NCBI GenBank assembly: GCA_015478945.1
Contig: JABUQX010014268.1
Coordinates: forward strand, 37,501-69,602
From: Trachelipus rathkii
Lineage: Eukaryota; Arthropoda; Malacostraca; Isopoda; Trachelipodidae
Reading direction: 5' to 3'
Length of the DNA stretch: 32,102 bases
Below, piece after piece: positions 22,519-32,102 of the stretch (positions are counted from its first letter, which is position 1; each line of letters opens with the position of its first letter). The position numbers and the translations under genes were made by a program. Under the pieces are notes generated by a model. It had not been told where the DNA came from. It searched no databases and worked only from the letters and a program-made list of their open reading frames with translations.

Positions 22519-22590
22519 AGGATGGCTTAGAGATTAGCGTACTCTTATGAGAATCACGTTCGAATCAACAGCAAGGAGGAATACACGCAC
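22519..22590 (+). repeat. tRNA-derived (SINE-like) fragment
   Basis: tggcttagagattagcg (22523-22539) resembles a tRNA A box (TGGCnnAGnGGTTAGCG pattern) and gttcgaatca (22559-22568) matches a B box (GTTCGAATC), about 20 bases apart. The spacing and a degraded acceptor stem argue against a working tRNA. The fragment sits between two AT microsatellites. A degraded SINE head is the simplest reading. Confidence 0.45.
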
Positions 22591-22892
22591 CACACCTGCG
22601 AGCCCGCTTATAATATAGTATATATATATAGTATAGCTACCGCTATTATAACTATTATTATATATATCTATTATAATATAGTCAAAGCTCATTACTCATA
22701 TGAGTATGATATATATACTATAATAACTAGTAATATACACTATATCAGTAGGCGTATACGTACTTTCAATGATATAAGCGTGCGGCGCGCATACATGCAA
22801 ATTAATTTGCGTCGGTCGCACCTCGCAGAGACTGCTGCATTCGTAAGTTCTTACTGTTCAAACTCCGCTTCATCTTACTATAATATAATAAA

Positions 22893-22956
22893 TGAGGGAG
22901 AGAATGAGAGAGGGGAAGAGAGGGAGAAGAGAGAGGGAGAGTAGAGGGGGGGATGA
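22893..22956. repeat. Purine-rich GA/GGA tract
   Basis: About 60 bases almost entirely A and G (gagggagagaatgagagagg and onward) with only a few T. Such tracts can form triplex DNA. Confidence 0.8.
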
Positions 22957-22984
22957 TTGTAGAAGGGGTGTGAACAGAGAAAAG

Positions 22985-23580
22985 AACAGGATTTAAGGAT
23001 CCTTTGTATTGAACCTCTCATCAAAGCTGAACAGATTAAAACTTTATGACTTTTTGTAAGAAGGGAAGATTTAGTCCTTTGTATTCACCAAGGATCTCAG
23101 TCAGCTGAAACAAATGTAAAATTTTGATTTTTTGTAAGAAGGGGAGATTTTGATAAGTTATTGCTAATGAACCCTCACATCAAGCTGACAGGTTTAAAAA
23201 TTTATGACCTTTAAATATAATAATTTTGACTCATCTACATAAAATTATTGCTAAAAGTCAATAGCTATTGAAAGGTAACTAATACATTTTTTAAATTAGG
23301 GACTAATTAGTCCTTAGAATTTGGCAGTTATTAAAAATTATAGACCATAACTAAAGATCATGTGCCGGGAGAAGATTCTTGAATAAATTATATGCTAAGA
23401 GTCCAGATAGCTATTGAAAAAGAACTATAAAACTTTTGGTCTCTTAAACTAATTGTTTTTATTGACGTTTAAAATATTACTGCAAATGTCATTGCCGTGG
23501 GAAGATTTTGATAAATTATTGCTGAAGTACGAAGGAATTGACAAAGAAACGAATACACTTTTGTTTATAATTACTTTTAA
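22985..23580. repeat. Weak tandem repeat with agaagggaagattt core
   Basis: Related pieces recur: gtaagaagggaagattt (23057), gtaagaaggggagatttt (23135), gggagaagattcttgaataa (23367) and gtgggaagattttgataaat (23495). They share a downstream partner (aattattgctaa or variants) and an upstream partner (atcaagctgacagg / atcaaagctgaacag). The first two are about 78 bp apart; later ones are spaced more widely. No coding frame is present. Confidence 0.5.
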
Positions 23581-24048
23581 GGGTGTCAAAGAGGAAATAT
23601 TCTCATAATGACGCACAGAGACAAGCTATATTTCAGTATACAAGTTACACAACGCACTGTTTAAACTTTTTAACGTTTGATTTAGTATTCTAACTTAATT
23701 TCATATTTATTATCAATTAAGTTTAAATAATTACTTATAAATAACTTCTTGGTATTAGTACATATATTGTTTTTTAATGTATTAAAGGTATTTATTATTA
23801 AATTGAATTGATCCTTACCAAAATAAGAACTTAACGAATTCTTGATTATGGGTATCTAATTTTTATTATTAATACTTATGAGTTTTTTCAATTATAATAT
23901 ATAGTCATATATATATATATAAATACTCATTAGTAAGAATAGTAACAAGTAAGACTATAAAAATAACTTAGAAGATATAGCCTAAACTAGCTACTATAAC
24001 TTAATAGATACTATAAGATGATAGAATATAGATAAATAATAGAATAAT
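23581..24048. other. No gene seen
   Basis: AT-rich sequence with a short at-repeat at 23900-23925. Nothing else is supported. Confidence 0.4.
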
Positions 24049-24246
24049 CTAGCTATATATAAATACATTATATATAAGGGGATATACAAGACCAATTCCA
24101 GCACCCGCCATCACCAACAATAAGCCCATCACAAGTTCATGATTTATTAGTTCACGATCTATTGCATTCAAGTCAATATTATTGTTAATATCATATCTTA
24201 GATTATCACATAGAAAATAGGGTTTTCTAATAGACGACAAAGAAAA
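24049..24246 (-). pseudogene. Possible coding fragment, unknown
   Basis: A 63-codon minus frame whose first two thirds (IRKPYFLCDNLRYDINNNID, then LNAIDRELINHEL) have a protein-like mix of residues. It ends in a hydrophobic stretch (VMGLLLVMAGAGIGLVYPLI) that could span a membrane. The local base composition is less AT-biased than the flanks. I do not recognise it. It could be a chance frame; nothing around it supports a gene. Confidence 0.2.
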
Positions 24247-24254
24247 CGAAACTG

Positions 24255-24560
24255 AAAAGTTGCGACAAATATTTTACATCAATAAAGCTAACAACATTAC
24301 CTGAAAGAATAGTATAACGTATACACACGACAACATAACATCTTACGCTGGAACTAAACAGCAGGCAAGCTATTAATCAAAGTTACATACTTAAACAGGC
24401 AGTAAGTAAATACATTAATACACAACCCAGTAACACTGTTTACACTTTTTTCAACAGACAGCTTGTAAACATGTAATTTGGTATCAGTAAAGAAATTAAG
24501 ATAAAGTAAGCTGTCACAAAAGTTTTTGTTAATAATTTACATAACAAAACACAATTAACG
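24255..24560 (+). repeat. Satellite A, single forward unit
   Basis: One roughly 300-bp stretch with catcaataaagctaacaaca (24278), cccagtaacactg (24426), a T-run then caacagacagc, in the same order as in the left forward array. It lies left of the forward B block, so the A-to-B order seen at 15.5 kb is present here in opposite orientation. Confidence 0.6.
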
Positions 24561-24710
24561 ATGGATAGTATCTAAAGAAAGGAACTACAATCCGTAACAT
24601 TTAAAAGAATGGAGTCAGTTGCAGTGCGCTAGAGTTTAGTATACATAACGTCACCGGTCTCAGATATGGAATTTTCTATTTCAAAATCTCGTTTTCTTCT
24701 TTTTATGAAA

Positions 24711-24925
24711 CTAAACTCTTCACCAACTGTCCTTTTTTATTTTATGTTTTCATTTTACATATTTATTCTTTTGCGATTATTTTTTTATTTATTTTTTTAT
24801 ATTTAGTTTTTATTTTTTTTTTTTTTATTTATTTTTTTATTTTTTATTTTCTTAAATTTTTTTTTTTTTTTTATATTTTTTTAACTTTTTTTTTGTTTTT
24901 GTTTTTTTTTTAAACATTTTGTTTT
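24711..24925. repeat. T-rich low-complexity tract
   Basis: Over 200 bases mostly T with scattered a or g (ttttttattt units). It precedes the forward B block. Confidence 0.9.
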
Positions 24926-24949
24926 ATTAAAATTTATTCATTTTTGTTG

Positions 24950-26005
24950 CTATGAACGAAATTTGCATTTTAACATACCCTAAAGCAGTTAAATCAGTAA
25001 ATAACCACCAGCCCACTCCCCACCCCCATACCTCATGATCTTTGATGCTATGATCCTAATTGTCTTATTGAGCTATTGATTCAATCGTATTTTGTATGAC
25101 ATAACACACAAAACTTTCAATTTTATTTTTTTGTTTTGTTTTCTTTACATTTTGTTTGTACGGATACTTTCTATTTATTTTCTCTTAGTTTTTACTATGA
25201 AAATTTTATTCAATTTAATGCTTTTTTTATCTATTAAAACATTTTGTTTTTACTAAAAAATTTATATCACTTTTTATGTTTATAACCCTGGTAAATTTTT
25301 TAAAAGATTTAATTGATGTATAAAGCGAAGTAATCAGTAAATCAGTACATTACTAAGCATAAATCAGATAATCAAACCACCATTTAGCCTCCTGTCCATC
25401 CGTGATCTATTTGATCTATTGATCTAATGTTGAATATTAGAATTTAGTTAATTTTTTTTGTCTAACATAACAGAAAACTTTAATTTATTTTTTTTTTTCT
25501 TTTAATTTACTCAAATTTTTTTTTATGAACTTATTTAAATAAAAACCAGTGATGCCTTCAACAATTTTTTATTTAACTAACACAAATTACTTCTTAAATC
25601 CATTTCCAATATTTTGCATTTCTTTTAACAAAAATATTCACATCCCGTCATATGTAAGTCAGTAATCTAAAATAAAAAGCAGTAAATCAGTTTATATCAA
25701 ACTAGCCTCTCAGCACGCTAGTATATGCGCCTGATTAACGTTTGATCTATTGATATACAGGTAAGTATTTTGTATACAACCATAAACACAAAAAACTTAT
25801 TATTTTTTGTTTGTTTCTTTTAAACATTTTGTTTATTACTAAAAATTTATTCACATTTTCATTCACTTAAGATTTGTAGAAAATAAATACTCTAAAGCAG
25901 TAATCAGTAAATCAGTATATTAAACCACCCACCCACCATCTCCAACCCATCCATGATCTATTGATCTATTGAATCTATTGATCTATTGGATCTAATTTGA
26001 TTCAT
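24950..26005 (+). repeat. Satellite B array, four forward units
   Basis: Four units with the core gcagt(a)atcagtaaatcagt, then cca/ccc-rich, then ccatgatctattgatctatt (or variants), then a T-rich half (acataacacaaaaaact, ttaacattttgtttattact, aaaatttattcac). Cores fall near 24987, 25330, 25665 and 25893, so the unit is about 240-345 bp, length varying with the T-rich half. It is the inverted counterpart of 15536-15965. Confidence 0.8.
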
Positions 26006-26142
26006 GTCATATTTTGGTAGTAATTTTGTATAATTTTCTTTGCTGTAGCTGTGTGTGGGTTGAATGGTGCAAGAAAGTTGTTGCATTTGTTGCAGTTATT
26101 ATCACTTGTTTTGCGGAATGCGCCAAAGACTGTTAGTTTTTT

Positions 26143-26212
26143 TTTTTCGTTTGTTGTTGTTGTTTGTCGTGGGGTTGTTCAATGTTGTTGTTGTTGTTGT
26201 TGTTGATTGGTT
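26143..26212. repeat. TTG trinucleotide microsatellite
   Basis: Interrupted (gtt)n tract. The plus-strand 69-codon frame at 26064-26273 is this repeat read as Val. Confidence 0.9.
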
Positions 26213-26279
26213 GTTAAATATATCAACGTTCAAGTTAATGAAAAATATACCAAACTTTTTCAACATATTCTGAAAAATA

Positions 26280-26500
26280 TTATGTTAATTTTACATTAAC
26301 ATTGTAATATTGAAACTAAACAAAAAATTATCATCATCCTAAGCCTAACTGACGTATCAGCATTCATTAACAGGTAACTAATAATTAGAAGTTTCAAACT
26401 TACGCAAGCAGAAGTTCAGCATATGCAATTCAATTTTACTAATACAACAACTCAAATTATTATTAAATTATAGTTCTTTTCAAAGGTTCTTATGCCTATT
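26280..26500. other. No gene seen
   Basis: Ordinary AT-rich sequence with no frame or repeat recognised. Confidence 0.4.
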
Positions 26501-26680
26501 ATTTTATTATCATTAATATTATTATTCATTATATATTATTATTATTATTCAATTATTATATTATTATTATTATTATTGAATTTTATTTATTACTATTGGG
26601 GTAAATTTCTTCATTGGATTGATTATTATTCATTATTATTATGTTATTAATTTTATTATTATAATTATCATTATATGGTT
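26500..26680. repeat. ATT trinucleotide microsatellite
   Basis: att/tta repeats with a non-repeat break near 26590-26620. Confidence 0.9.
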
Positions 26681-26689
26681 AATATCCTA

Positions 26690-27060
26690 CTTATGCACTC
26701 AGATAGACTACTAACACACGATAAAACGTTGCCGAGTAACTTGTGCGTCGTCAGCACTCAGAAATTGAGGTCAGGTAATTGCTCTCTACCAGATCACTAA
26801 CATTAGTAATCTTGTTACGGCTCAAGGGTAACCAATCAGAGAACTGGTATATTGCTATGCCATCACGGAACAGCATGAAATTGAGGAATGACTCATATAA
26901 TCTTAATATCGTTTATGGGACATGAAGAAGGGTAACGAAGATTTAAATATACCTATTGTTCTAAATATCCTTTTTTGAACATGAGAAGGTTTGTGACGGA
27001 GAGTTTATTAAATGCTTGTGTTGTCCTTTTGTCTTCACTTAACATCTGTTTTTCTATCTT
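26690..27060. other. Single-copy-looking stretch without a gene
   Basis: About 370 bp of balanced composition, with an isolated ccaat box (aaccaatcagag, 26829-26840). No long frame or repeat structure is present. Confidence 0.4.
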
Positions 27061-27066
27061 TAACAG

Positions 27067-27355
27067 TAGTATTATTATTTTATCATATTTTATTCATTTT
27101 CTTACATTTATTATTTATTATTATTATTATTATTTATTATTATTATTATTATAACTATTTTATTTTAATAAATTATTATTGATTATTTTATTATTATTTA
27201 TTTTATTCATCATTTTATTATTAATTATTAATTGATTATTATTATTATTATTATTATTATTAATATATATTTATTATTATTATTATTATTATTAATTTCA
27301 TTATTAAATATCTATTTATTATTATATTATTATTATTATTATTATTATTAAAATA
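27067..27355. repeat. ATT trinucleotide microsatellite
   Basis: Nearly 290 bp of att/tta repeats with interruptions. Confidence 0.95.
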
Positions 27356-27388
27356 TATATGTATAATGATACATAAAAACCTAACATA

Positions 27389-27452
27389 CCACACACACAC
27401 ACACAACACTCACACACACCACATAACACACACACACAACACACACACATAC
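27389..27452. repeat. CA dinucleotide microsatellite
   Basis: Interrupted (ca)n. The Val/Cys end of the 69-codon minus frame at 27381-27590 is this repeat. Confidence 0.95.
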
Positions 27453-27762
27453 ACAATAAGTTATAGACATATTACTAATACTTAGCCTGTTGCTCATCGT
27501 TCTAACTTCTGGATCACATCGACTGCTATTTTCTATGATGTCAAGCAGATGTGTACATTTTATAAACGTCGCTGACAGAATTCTACACATTTTCCAGTTT
27601 ACATATGAAGAACTTCAGTTTGAGGATTTGGCCTTTATAATTATCAGAGTTTGTAGAAGATAAATGCTATATTTTTTGTTTAAAAGTTATCAAAATATAA
27701 TTGATTTTTTGCACTTTTCTTTCCTAAATATTTCCTATATTTGATATAAATATTGCTTACAT

Positions 27763-28812
27763 TCAATAAAATCTTCTTTCCATTAATACGTTGGTTTCTA
27801 CTAAAGGTTCATAGCTTTTCTTAAGCGTTAATTCAGAAGGTCGAAGTTCCTTAGGTATTTTGAACGGTAAATTATTACATGAATCAAATACTTTTTTCTT
27901 ATTGTAGTTTATGGGTATAATATCAGCAGAATAATCTGATTTCAAGTTAATATTTTTAACACGAGATATTGGTTTACTTATCTCTTCTGTAAAATAATCG
28001 TTATTAACGGCATTCTTTAGTATCTGTGAATCTCTATTATCGTTAAAATTATCATCATTACGGATTTTGTGAAAACGTTCCTTATCATGACTTTGTCTCC
28101 CATTTATAACTATAGTATTGTCTGAAGATTTGCACGTTTTGGGTCTGGCTCCATTGCAATAAGGCGGAGTGGCAGTGCTGGATGAAGAATGTGTACCTCC
28201 GCTGACAGAACATACAGGAGAATATGATAATTTTGGCATTTTAAAAGGTTGACTTTTTGGGCTCTCAGAAACAGGCTCATCTTCGCGATAGTTATCAAGT
28301 TTCATTAATTCCTCTTGTTTGGAAACGTTACTCTTATTTTGAATATACAAAGAATCGGAAAAAGCTTTAAGGTTATGTGCTTTAGAATGAAATTTTGATG
28401 ATACACTGTCAGAAGACTGATGAGTATTATAAATATTAGTAAGAGAGCTTTCTTTACAGGAACCTCTATAATTCTGAGTGTCATTTGCAGTGATATGGTT
28501 ATCAACATGTATTTCAGAACTTACTTTTATTTCATGACCAACGGAATTAGTTAAATTTTCATTTTCAGAAAGGTAATTTGTAACAGAAGTTCCTGTCAAA
28601 GTGTTAGAAAAAGCAGAAATAGGTGATTCATGCATTGACAGACGGGAAGGAGAGAGGGAAGGAGTATAACATGAAGATGATGATGAATAAAAGGAGGAGG
28701 AGGAGGAAGTTGATAAAGAGGATAAAGATGAGTCATCATCTGAAGAGGAAACAGAGGATAGGCTACGTAATAGGGATGAAGACCAAGCGTCATCAAATGT
28801 TACACTGTTTTT
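27763..28812 (-). CDS. Long Ser/Asn-rich disordered protein exon, unrecognised
   Basis: This minus frame is open for 349 codons, by far the longest in the window and with no sign of the shifts seen elsewhere. The first ATG gives 290 residues (from 28635), but the frame continues upstream in a coherent way: FDDAWSSSLLRSLSS, then an Asp/Ser block, a poly-Ser run, and CYTPSLSPSRLSMHESP. The ATG is therefore probably internal and the piece probably an internal or last exon. An acag (28806-28809 on plus as ctgt) just before VTFDDAW could be a splice acceptor. The frame ends FY-TGA; gtaagc follows three bases later and could be a donor. The protein is hydrophilic, rich in Ser, Asn, Asp and Lys, with short motifs such as QPFKMPKLSYSPV and PFKIPKELRPSEL, and no folded domain or membrane segment. 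This looks like the tail of a nuclear or regulatory protein, but I cannot name it. Confidence 0.55.
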   Translation of the reverse strand, partial: KNSVTFDDAWSSSLLRSLSSVSSSDDDSSLSSLSTSSSSSFYSSSSSCYTPSLSPSRLSMHESPISAFSNTLTGTSVTNYLSENENLTNSVGHEIKVSSEIHVDNHITANDTQNYRGSCKESSLTNIYNTHQSSDSVSSKFHSKAHNLKAFSDSLYIQNKSNVSKQEELMKLDNYREDEPVSESPKSQPFKMPKLSYSPVCSVSGGTHSSSSTATPPYCNGARPKTCKSSDNTIVINGRQSHDKERFHKIRNDDNFNDNRDSQILKNAVNNDYFTEEISKPISRVKNINLKSDYSADIIPINYNKKKVFDSCNNLPFKIPKELRPSELTLKKSYEPLVETNVLMERRFY

Positions 28813-28814
28813 TT

Positions 28815-29690
28815 AGTGGCAAAATTATTGATTTACTTGAGCCATTTGAAACATCACTAAAACAAGCATTAAACGTGAAGAAACAGTCGCCCAAGTGATT
28901 CCCTCCATTTTAGCAATAAATCCTATTTTTTAATATAAGGCAATTTAAAGCAAAAAAGCTTCAGTGGAGTAATTACATAAAACTCGTTGAAGAGCTTAAG
29001 AATCAGTAGAAAAAAGACTTTCTGTTTCTATGTGATAAATCTTTGTGTGTAGCAACTTTCTTAGATCTGCGATTCAAGCTAATTTTCCAACATGAATCAG
29101 AACAATCAGTAAAAAAAAAATATGGTCGTTCGAGGCAATGGAAAAGAAATAACATGAAATTAACGTCCTGTGACTTCTTCTGTCTGACGCTGATTTACGT
29201 GTGGGCGAAAGTGAACTGAAGTTCTTATTGTTCACTTCTCCTTTAGACCGATTGTCTATTAAAGCAGAATTTAAAATCAAAACCGTCATACAGAAAAGAA
29301 AGTGAGAGTGAAAAAAGAAAGTCCCATTCTTCTCACCGATGGATTATCTGTAAACTAAAGTAAAAGGCTACATATTCGGAATTTACATCAACGAAATAAA
29401 AAAACCAATATAGCAGTTCCCTACTTTAACCAGTGAAGCCAATGATATTCCCTTAATTGGTGGAAAAAAACACTGGAATATTTTGAATTTGAAAAAAACT
29501 AAGCAATAAAATACCTTCTTTCAGCTCCACCTCCATCAGTCGAAAGTGAAAGAATTATTTTAGAACAGGAGGAAATATTTATGAAGAAACAAGAAATAGG
29601 TTATCCCCTGAAAAAATGGAGACTGCTAAATGGTTCCTTCATTTTAAACCTTAGAACTTATTCAAAATGAAGTTTAGTTTAAATACTTTA
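28815..29690 (+). pseudogene. hAT (ZBED-like) transposase remnant
   Basis: The plus strand shows the C-terminal half of a hAT transposase in broken frames. Segments are GKIIDLLEPFETSLKQALNV (28818-28877), after a shift QVIPSILAINPIF (28891-28929), LVEELKN (about 28985-29005), VATFLDLRFKLIF (29049-29087), and near the end GGNIYEETRNRLSPEKMETA (29568-29627). The family consensus has LLxxLxPF...T, VxPxI, ATxLDPRFK and a terminal dimerisation region ending in RxRLSPExxE; here Pro of LDPRFK is Leu. The N-terminal BED finger and the first catalytic half are absent. The element starts within about 20 bases of the upstream end of the disordered frame on the other strand. In-frame stops and shifts make it inactive. 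Frames 28623-28898 (plus) and 29074-29289 (minus) are partial or shadow. Confidence 0.7.
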
Positions 29691-29984
29691 AACTTACCGA
29701 AACTTTTTCATTTCATTAATTTCATTTTTTAATATGTGAATTGGTTTGCTATAGGTAAGAAATTAGTTATTGTTACTTTTTGTTTTTTACTTTGTAATAT
29801 AACACTGGTAAACATGAATTAAATTTCTTGGACGGGGTTTCACAATTGATTATTGATGTGCTGATTCCAAAAAGGTAATCGGTTTTTGCATATCACATCG
29901 CATTTGTGGGATATTGTGTGTAACACAGATTTTGTTAAAATTTAATGATTTTTAACCTTTTCAAAGAGGGTCTATCACAATTAT
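29691..29984. other. No gene seen
   Basis: AT-rich flank of the hAT remnant. Its right terminal repeat may lie here but was not identified. Confidence 0.35.
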
Positions 29985-30093
29985 TGTATATATATATACT
30001 AATATATAATATAATATTATATATTATATATATATATATAATATATATATATATATAGTTATATATATATATATATATTATTATTATATAATA

Positions 30094-30139
<46 letters not shown>

Positions 30140-30140
30140 T
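29985..30140. repeat. AT microsatellite
   Basis: ta/at repeat with short tta interruptions. Confidence 0.95.
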
Positions 30141-30329
30141 GGAAGGAGGAAAGGAAGGGTAATAGTTTGATATGATACTTCTTTTTGATAGATATATGTT
30201 AACATATAATAACAACTATGAAATAAAGAGTAATATGGGGAACAATGAATGTAAAGAAGTAACAAATGGGTTTAGTTATGTAAACATACTACGATGGTAG
30301 TATAAGCTTTCTTCTCTCAATAGACGATC

Positions 30330-31500
30330 TTAATCGGTGCAATTGCGAATGGAAACATCCCACATCAGGCACCGAAAATAGACGCTCCATCAAATATGAT
30401 ATCCCACTTGTCCTGGTAACGTTCCTTCCATGAACTTTTTTGAATCTTGATGGAAGCGTTCACCCTGCTCACACGTAATCAATCGCCTAGGTTTTCCGGC
30501 AAATTTTCCTTCTTAGGTGAGAAAAATGTAAGGTCAGTGCAACTTTATACTCATTCCACATCCACATCCTCGAGAATGAAAACTGTCTAGCAGTTCCTGT
30601 ACAATGTTAGTGTTCTCGGCTTTCCTGTTCCCAGAAAATTCTGTGCTTCATCTGAAAAAGCATTCCACGCTCTTGCCTCTAACACAGTCATTGTTGTAGC
30701 AACGGCAGCATGCATCACGGGGAGTGTCCGTATTTGTGGGCCCTCAATTTTTTTCTTTCCCGCTTTTTTCTTAAGGGAAGACAGTCACCTAAGACCCCTT
30801 AAGCATTATAAGCGGAAGCATTCCACCTTCTGCAATCATGGTCCAGGCCTTCACAAATTGTTTCATCAACCCAAAGTTTATGTGTTCAAGTGGAGGTAAG
30901 ATAAATGTTTCTTCTCCTCTCTACAAGTAGTTCACCGTACGATTCTTCCTGTCACCTGGCGTCCAAGTTTCCCTCGGGGGCCATTCTCTTTTGGTCCCAG
31001 TGATCCTTTGGCCGCCCGGCGGCTGTACCAAAGCACAGGAAGCAGGTATATTTTGGTGAAACCTGCTTGCTGACCGAGCAAATGTTTACCATTTTGAGGT
31101 CGACCGCATATTTACCACTCATGTACCCTCGATATTGTAAGCCTCTCCAAACTGTCCTCTTGAATTTTTGCACACTCTTCTCCTCTCATATATCCGTACC
31201 GAAGTACCCTACTGGAAACCGAAGCATATCCGTTGCCGTTGTGTAACCAACAATTTAAAAAACTGCTCTTGGAAGTGTCCATAAACAAGTCGCCAACTAT
31301 TCACCTGCATCGTATGCTGGGAGTCCCATAGCGAGTAGTAGGTCTGCAACTTCACTGCATTACACAAGGTTAACCATCTGACTGGAGAAGCCTTCACAGC
31401 TCTGCTCTCCTGTTAATGATAAAATGTTTACTTACTTCGTGCCAATGGGTCCAGAATCAATATTTTCATGCAGCCTCGAAGCCAACAGTCTCAGGACAAC
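30330..31500 (-). pseudogene. Broken gene of a second repeat-borne protein family
   Basis: Minus-strand pieces in consistent order match, from memory, a multi-copy unnamed protein family of arthropods. They are: LVYC-like region with DLLLAMGLPAYDAGE (about 31360-31300); TSKSSF and LHNGN (about 31285-31240); YAVDLKMVN (about 31115-31090) and CFLCFGTAAG (about 31045-31015); LPPL-like then FGLMKQFVKAW (about 30890-30850); KIEGPQIRTL (about 30755-30725); NRKAEN, ELLDSFHSRG and MSIKLH across a shift (about 30630-30530); ENLPENLGD (30484-30510); and SWKERYQDKWD (30405-30437). The family normally ends with an ERFHQD-type motif between the last two; here that stretch reads VSRVNASIKIQ in a shifted frame. 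The CxxC may bind metal; function is unknown. At least six shifts or stops break it. Frames 30952-31173 and 31209-31397 belong to it in part. Confidence 0.6.
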
Positions 31501-31995
31501 TTCGGCAAATACACACTCTCATACAAGATCGTTTCGTTCAGTTCACTGGGTGAACAAGGACGGACCATCCGACTGTATTTCAGATGGATGATAGACATTC
31601 ATCCCACGGTCATGGCATCCCATACCATGTAGACGTACTACAAGTTAACCAACATGCTTCCCCGAATATCGACGCAGCAGTAAACCCTTTGCTGCTCCTG
31701 GTAGATATATGCGGAAGGTAATGTCTATACATCATACAGCTTACGTAGTGCGCACATGAATTGGTTTGTCATTCCTAGGGAATATAAATGCAAAAATATG
31801 GATCCATGATGCACGAAAACGGATATGATACAGCAAATCCGAGAATATAATATGGAATCAGCACCTCCGAATCTGCTATATTTTTCTGCTACAAAAGTCC
31901 ATCCACGAAAAAAAATTTCACTTTTTTTGGTTGACCAGTGTAAGTTTTTCTTCTTTATTTTTTCCCCCAAATTGTTTATGGACCGAACTTTGAAA
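31500..31995. other. Flank of second relic; no supported gene
   Basis: May include the N-terminal part of the preceding family (minus strand), but I could not align it. The 81-codon minus frame at 31725-31970 and the 90-codon plus frame at 31825-32097 overlap each other, and neither has a recognisable motif. Confidence 0.3.
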
Positions 31996-31996
31996 A

Positions 31997-32094
31997 TAAC
32001 TATTCGGCGAATACGCGAAGTGATTTATTTTCCGGCCGAATATTCGGTATTTCGCCGAATACCTTTAAAGCCCGAATATTCGGTATTCGCTTTT
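31997..32094. repeat. Cluster of CGAATATTCGG palindromes
   Basis: Within 100 bases: attcggcgaatac (32002-32014), ggccgaatattcggta (32034-32049), ttcgccgaatacc (32051-32063) and cccgaatattcggtattcgc (32071-32090). CCGAATATTCGG is a perfect 12-bp palindrome (32036-32047 and 32072-32083). Dense subterminal repeats of this kind occur near the ends of some DNA transposons; no terminal repeat is visible before the window ends. Confidence 0.8.
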
Positions 32095-32102
32095 TGACAA
32101 AC

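Noticed and set aside
22519..22590. Functional tRNA gene
   Set aside because: A-to-B box spacing is too short and no acceptor stem pairing is seen.

Overview
The window is eukaryotic, AT-rich and repeat-dominated. It looks like non-genic or heterochromatic DNA from an arthropod, possibly a crustacean. That guess rests on long AT, AAT/ATT and CA microsatellites plus fragments of repeat-borne proteins that, from memory, are common in arthropod genomes. There is no bacterial-style gene organisation. Only one reading frame longer than about 110 codons exists. Recognisable protein fragments are broken by many single-base shifts, which fits decayed transposons, an uncorrected long-read assembly, or both.

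Layout. (1) 1-600 holds short coding-like fragments of unknown origin. (2) 610-3618 and 9542-11235 are a diverged tandem satellite (here 'A', unit about 320-335 bp) in one orientation. (3) An LTR-retrotransposon-like insertion at 3624-9536 splits that array. It has two direct repeats of about 0.95-1.0 kb, a possible 5-bp target duplication (GGTCC), and a TATA box on the minus strand in each repeat; no gag or pol could be read. (4) A GC-richer spacer (11236-11575) with a CACCCC/GGGGTG hairpin sits where the satellite flips. (5) 11576-15535 is satellite A in the opposite orientation, interspersed with a second repeat 'B' (core with repeated gatctattgat and gtaaatcagta). (6) 15536-15965 is B, minus-like. 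(7) 16100-16985 is the 3' end of a non-LTR retrotransposon on the minus strand.

(8) 17485-17930 is an irregular repeat built on tgtaaaacagtat. (9) 16998-19796 contains long AT and AAT microsatellites. (10) 19810-21770 is a broken transposase-like gene on the minus strand. (11) 22200-22400 is a cluster of near-palindromes, followed by a tRNA-like (SINE-like) fragment and a purine-rich run. (12) 22985-23580 is a weak tandem repeat. (13) 24250-26000 returns to satellite A, then four B copies. (14) 26500-27455 is mostly ATT and CA microsatellite. (15) 27763-28812 is a 349-codon open frame on the minus strand encoding a Ser/Asn-rich disordered protein, the best candidate for a host exon. It ends abruptly against a hAT transposase remnant on the plus strand (28815-29690). 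(16) 30330-31500 is a second broken repeat-borne gene on the minus strand. (17) The right edge carries a cluster of TATTCGG palindromes.

I see no functional pathway linking these parts. The unusual features are the inverted two-family satellite with a retrotransposon inside it, the hairpin clusters, and the long disordered frame abutting the hAT relic. Family assignments are by eye from remembered family patterns; no search was run.
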